DNA from: CAVPRW01 sp046727435 [NCBI: bacterium]
GTDB lineage: Bacteria > Tectomicrobia > Entotheonellia > J063
DNA length: 8,084 nucleotides
Direction: 5' to 3'
Assembly: GCA_046727435.1 (NCBI GenBank)
Contig: JBKPCR010000344.1
Location: 1 to 8,084, forward strand
A program made the translations under genes and the position numbers. The stretch's first letter is position 1. Each line of letters opens with the position of its first letter. This document shows positions 6,393 to 8,084 of this stretch, piece after piece. The notes beneath the pieces were generated by a model. The model was given only the letters and a program-made list of their open reading frames with translations, was not told where the DNA came from and made no database searches.

Positions 6393-6412
6393 AGGCTGAG
6401 TCATTTTGTCAA
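6384..6412 (-). promoter_or_regulatory. Candidate sigma70-type promoter for the minus-strand series
   Basis: Minus-strand TTGACA at 6412-6407 is a perfect -35 match, followed 17 bases later by TAGGGT at 6389-6384, a weak -10 (3 of 6). It would give a leader of about 460 bases before the gene at 5920, which is long. Other weaker pairs nearer the gene are possible. Confidence 0.28.
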
Positions 6413-6529
6413 GTCTTTTTGCACCATTTGGTGGTACTGATGACACATGAGCTAAATCACGCTTCTGGACAGACCCGATAGCCGCCATTTCATAGCACAC
6501 GGGTGCCGGATGAGCAGACGAAAAATGTG

Positions 6530-6558
6530 TTGACAGAGCGATACTTATCTGATACAAG
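6530..6558 (+). promoter_or_regulatory. Candidate sigma70-type promoter for the plus-strand binding protein
   Basis: TTGACA at 6530-6535 is a perfect -35 match. After a 17-base spacer TACAAG at 6553-6558 matches the -10 consensus in 4 of 6 positions. Transcription would start near 6565, giving a leader of about 190 bases before the GTG at 6757. It is the best promoter match seen in the intergenic region. Confidence 0.45.
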
Positions 6559-6615
6559 GGGTGGACCATCCATGGCAGTGCGAGTCTCCTGCTGGCGCCA
6601 AGAGGAGAGATATCC

Positions 6616-6678
6616 ATGGCTCTTCGACCTACCCTTCGACGCTTCCTCAAGAGGCCACAACTCCTGACCCGCCTCTAA
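6616..6678 (+). CDS. Possible 20-residue leader ORF
   Basis: An ATG at 6616 preceded by AGAGGAGA seven to eight bases upstream opens a 20-residue frame, MALRPTLRRFLKRPQLLTRL, ending in TAA. It lies inside the predicted leader of the gene at 6757, in the same frame, 78 bases before its GTG. The peptide is strongly basic (six Arg or Lys) with no recognised motif. It could be a translated upstream ORF, the remnant of a gene, or chance. A 31-codon frame at 6572-6667 overlaps it in another frame. Confidence 0.22.
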   Translation: MALRPTLRRFLKRPQLLTRL

Positions 6679-6686
6679 TCGCCTTC

Positions 6687-6698
6687 CCGCAATTGCGG
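6687..6698. promoter_or_regulatory. Perfect 12-bp palindrome CCGCAATTGCGG
   Basis: Complete dyad symmetry, centred about 64 bases before the GTG at 6757 and downstream of the candidate promoter at 6530-6558. Perfect short palindromes in such places often bind dimeric regulators; there is no direct evidence here. As RNA it would form only a 4-bp stem. Confidence 0.3.
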
Positions 6699-6744
6699 TA
6701 TCTTCCCATTCGATATTCGCCCCTCTATGTATGAACCACTCTAT

Positions 6745-6750
6745 GGAGGA
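6745..6750 (+). promoter_or_regulatory. Ribosome binding site deciding the GTG start at 6757
   Basis: GGAGGA lies six bases before the GTG. An in-frame ATG at 6727 lacks such a site and would place ten extra residues before the signal peptide, so the GTG is preferred. Confidence 0.65.
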
Positions 6751-6756
6751 AGAGCC

Positions 6757-8084
6757 GTGTCCAAGGGCATTGTTGTTCTCCTGACGGCTTTAATAATGTT
6801 ACTAACGGTTGGCTATGGCGAGGCCGCCACATCTACCTCCACGTCCATCCTCTCCGGCCCGCTAGCGAAGATCGACATCAAAGACGCCGAGATCGAGGCA
6901 GTCAGGGGAACACCCAAGGGCCGATTGATCATCGCTCAGCACTATGCCTTGGACCCTGGCTGGCTGGACCCTTTGGAGCACCAGGCGGCCGCCACCCAGC
7001 AGGTCTATGACTATCTGGTCCATGACGCCATGATCAAGCCCATGCCTCAGGGGCTGAACACCTACAGTCTGGCTGAGCGTGCGGAGATGACGGCCGACTT
7101 CACCAAAGCCGCCTTCCGTTTACGCCCGGGACTGAAGTTCCACGACGGCCACCCCCTGACCACAAAAGACGTGAAGTGGACGTATGAGCACTACAAGGGG
7201 GTCAACTTCAAGATCTTCCAAGACAAGCTCGACCGCATCGAGCTCGTCGACGACCGCACCATCATCTTCCATTTTAAGGAGCCGTTCGTGGAGTTTATGG
7301 ATCTCTACAACGGCGGCAGCACCGGCATCGCCTGGATCCTCCCGCAGCACTATTACGAGCAAGCGGGCCGAGAAGAGTTCAAAGCGCGCCCCTTGGGTGC
7401 CGGGCCCTTCAAGTTCGTAAGCCAGGAAGCGGGGGTGCAGATGGTCTTTGAGGCCTGGGTGGACTACTGGCGTCGGACCCCGGCGGCGAAGACCATCATC
7501 GTCAAGGGCATCAGAGATCCCGCTTCACGCCTGGCTGGCCTGCAGACCGGCGAACTGGACCTGGCGTTCGGCATGACAGGCAAGCTCTTGACCCGGTTGA
7601 TGGGCGACCGCAACCTGCGCTGGGACCCCAACCTCACCGCTCCCTGGTGGCTGGCGTTTCCCGGCTATGCCGAGCCCGACAGCCCCTTCCACGACAAGCG
7701 GGTGCGACAGGCCGTCAGCTTGGCTATCAACCGTAAGTTCCTCGCGCTCCAGGAGACACAGGGCCACGGCATCCCGTGGGGTAACTGGATCGGTCCCGAA
7801 TACAGCGGTGCCCTGCGCGGGGACGGCACCGACCTGCCACTCCCGGAGCATAGTTCGGACCAGGCCAAGCAACTGCTGGCCCAAGCGGGTTCTCCCAATG
7901 GCTTTACCTTCGATTGGTATGTGCCTTGGGTGCCATACTTCGACATGGGCGAGCGCATTTTGACCGACTTGGGCGCCGTTGGCGTGAAGGGCAAATTGCA
8001 GGTGCTGGAAGGTCCAGCCTATCGGGCCAAGCTTGGCCAGGGCCGGCAAGGGTATCCAGGCAACCGCACAATTTTGCAGATCAT
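6757..8084 (+). CDS. Family 5 ABC solute-binding protein, Sec-type signal (partial)
   Basis: The first 442 residues of a periplasmic binding protein of the peptide/oligopeptide class; the frame is open to the right edge, and about 100-200 residues are probably missing. The N-terminus is a hydrophobic Sec signal (residues 5-20) with likely cleavage after GYGEA near residue 23. There is no lipobox Cys and no twin arginine, unlike the three paralogues to the left. Family hallmarks are FRLRPGLKFHDG (120-131), GAGPFKF (214-220), LAGLQTGELDLAF (261-273), and FHDKRVRQAVSLAINR (311-326). Outside these motifs it resembles the tandem copies little. It is read divergently from them across 0.84 kb, so it may start a second transporter operon or provide another receptor for the same system. 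The ligand is unknown. Confidence 0.92.
   Translation, partial: MSKGIVVLLTALIMLLTVGYGEAATSTSTSILSGPLAKIDIKDAEIEAVRGTPKGRLIIAQHYALDPGWLDPLEHQAAATQQVYDYLVHDAMIKPMPQGLNTYSLAERAEMTADFTKAAFRLRPGLKFHDGHPLTTKDVKWTYEHYKGVNFKIFQDKLDRIELVDDRTIIFHFKEPFVEFMDLYNGGSTGIAWILPQHYYEQAGREEFKARPLGAGPFKFVSQEAGVQMVFEAWVDYWRRTPAAKTIIVKGIRDPASRLAGLQTGELDLAFGMTGKLLTRLMGDRNLRWDPNLTAPWWLAFPGYAEPDSPFHDKRVRQAVSLAINRKFLALQETQGHGIPWGNWIGPEYSGALRGDGTDLPLPEHSSDQAKQLLAQAGSPNGFTFDWYVPWVPYFDMGERILTDLGAVGVKGKLQVLEGPAYRAKLGQGRQGYPGNRTILQI

Larger units (their letters stand above)
5921..6756. other. Intergenic region between divergent genes, no convincing conserved gene
   Basis: This is about 0.84 kb between the head of the minus-strand series and the plus-strand binding protein. 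Short open frames here lack recognisable family motifs and have less regular codon use. It holds several symmetric elements: hairpins at 6079-6094 and 6199-6216, a 10-bp palindrome TGAGGCCTCA at 6237-6246, a CGCTA-N3-TAGCG palindrome at 6380-6392 and a 12-bp palindrome at 6687-6698. Candidate promoters face both ways. The part at 6300-6560 is visibly more AT-rich than the genes. It is long for a simple divergent promoter, so a decayed gene or an unseen small RNA is possible. Confidence 0.6.

Noticed and set aside
6387-6650. Minus-strand 87-codon open frame in the intergenic region
   Set aside because: It has no recognisable motif, no clear Shine-Dalgarno site, irregular composition, and it overlaps the candidate promoters on both strands.
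6572-6667. Plus-strand 31-codon ORF upstream of the divergent binding protein
   Set aside because: It has only a weak, distant AAGGGG site and overlaps the better-supported 20-codon frame. There is no motif, so it is not called as a gene.
6723-6745. Direct repeat CTCTATG at 6723-6729 and 6739-6745 before the GTG at 6757
   Set aside because: Seven bases repeated once at 16-bp spacing is likely by chance, and the second copy merges with the ribosome binding site.
1-8084. Search for CRISPR arrays, tRNA or rRNA genes, insertion sequences and attachment sites
   Set aside because: No regularly spaced direct repeats, cloverleaf-like segments, transposase frames or terminal inverted repeats were seen. 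The only repeats are the paralogous genes and the short hairpins.

Overview
The window is a GC-rich (about 60% by eye) bacterial segment devoted almost entirely to ABC-type import of peptide-like or oligopeptide-like solutes. Twin-arginine (Tat) and Sec signal peptides on periplasm-type binding proteins, clear Shine-Dalgarno sites and GTG starts fit a Gram-negative, GC-rich bacterium. Many environmental Proteobacteria, Rokubacteria-like and Tectomicrobia-like genomes carry such multi-copy family 5 binding proteins. The sequence does not allow a firmer taxonomic call.

Layout: (1) 1-612, minus strand: the N-terminal 204 residues of a DppB/GsiC-type inner-membrane permease, running off the left edge. 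(2) 678-5920, minus strand: three tandem full-length genes for family 5 solute-binding proteins (533, 534 and 533 residues). They align without internal gaps, all carry SRR(D/E)FL Tat signals, and the unit repeats about every 1.82 kb. Transcription order is 5920-4319, then 4102-2498, then 2279-678, then the permease. Each binding-protein gene is followed directly by a copy of a GC-rich REP-like inverted repeat. (3) 5921-6756: an intergenic region of about 0.84 kb between divergent genes. It has no convincing conserved gene but holds candidate promoters, palindromes and a possible 20-residue leader ORF. (4) 6757 to the right edge, plus strand: a fourth, distantly related family 5 binding protein with a Sec-type signal, truncated by the window.

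How the parts may work together: the three Tat-exported proteins probably capture related ligands in the periplasm and deliver them to one permease complex. Its second permease and ATPase genes would lie beyond the left edge. The hairpin after each binding-protein gene could protect upstream mRNA and keep binding proteins in excess over permease, as described for REP sequences in the E. coli malE-malF spacer. The main point of interest is this tandem triplication of 1:1:1 aligned binding proteins, with changes clustered in presumed ligand-cleft segments. No RNA genes, CRISPR arrays, insertion sequences or phage genes were seen.
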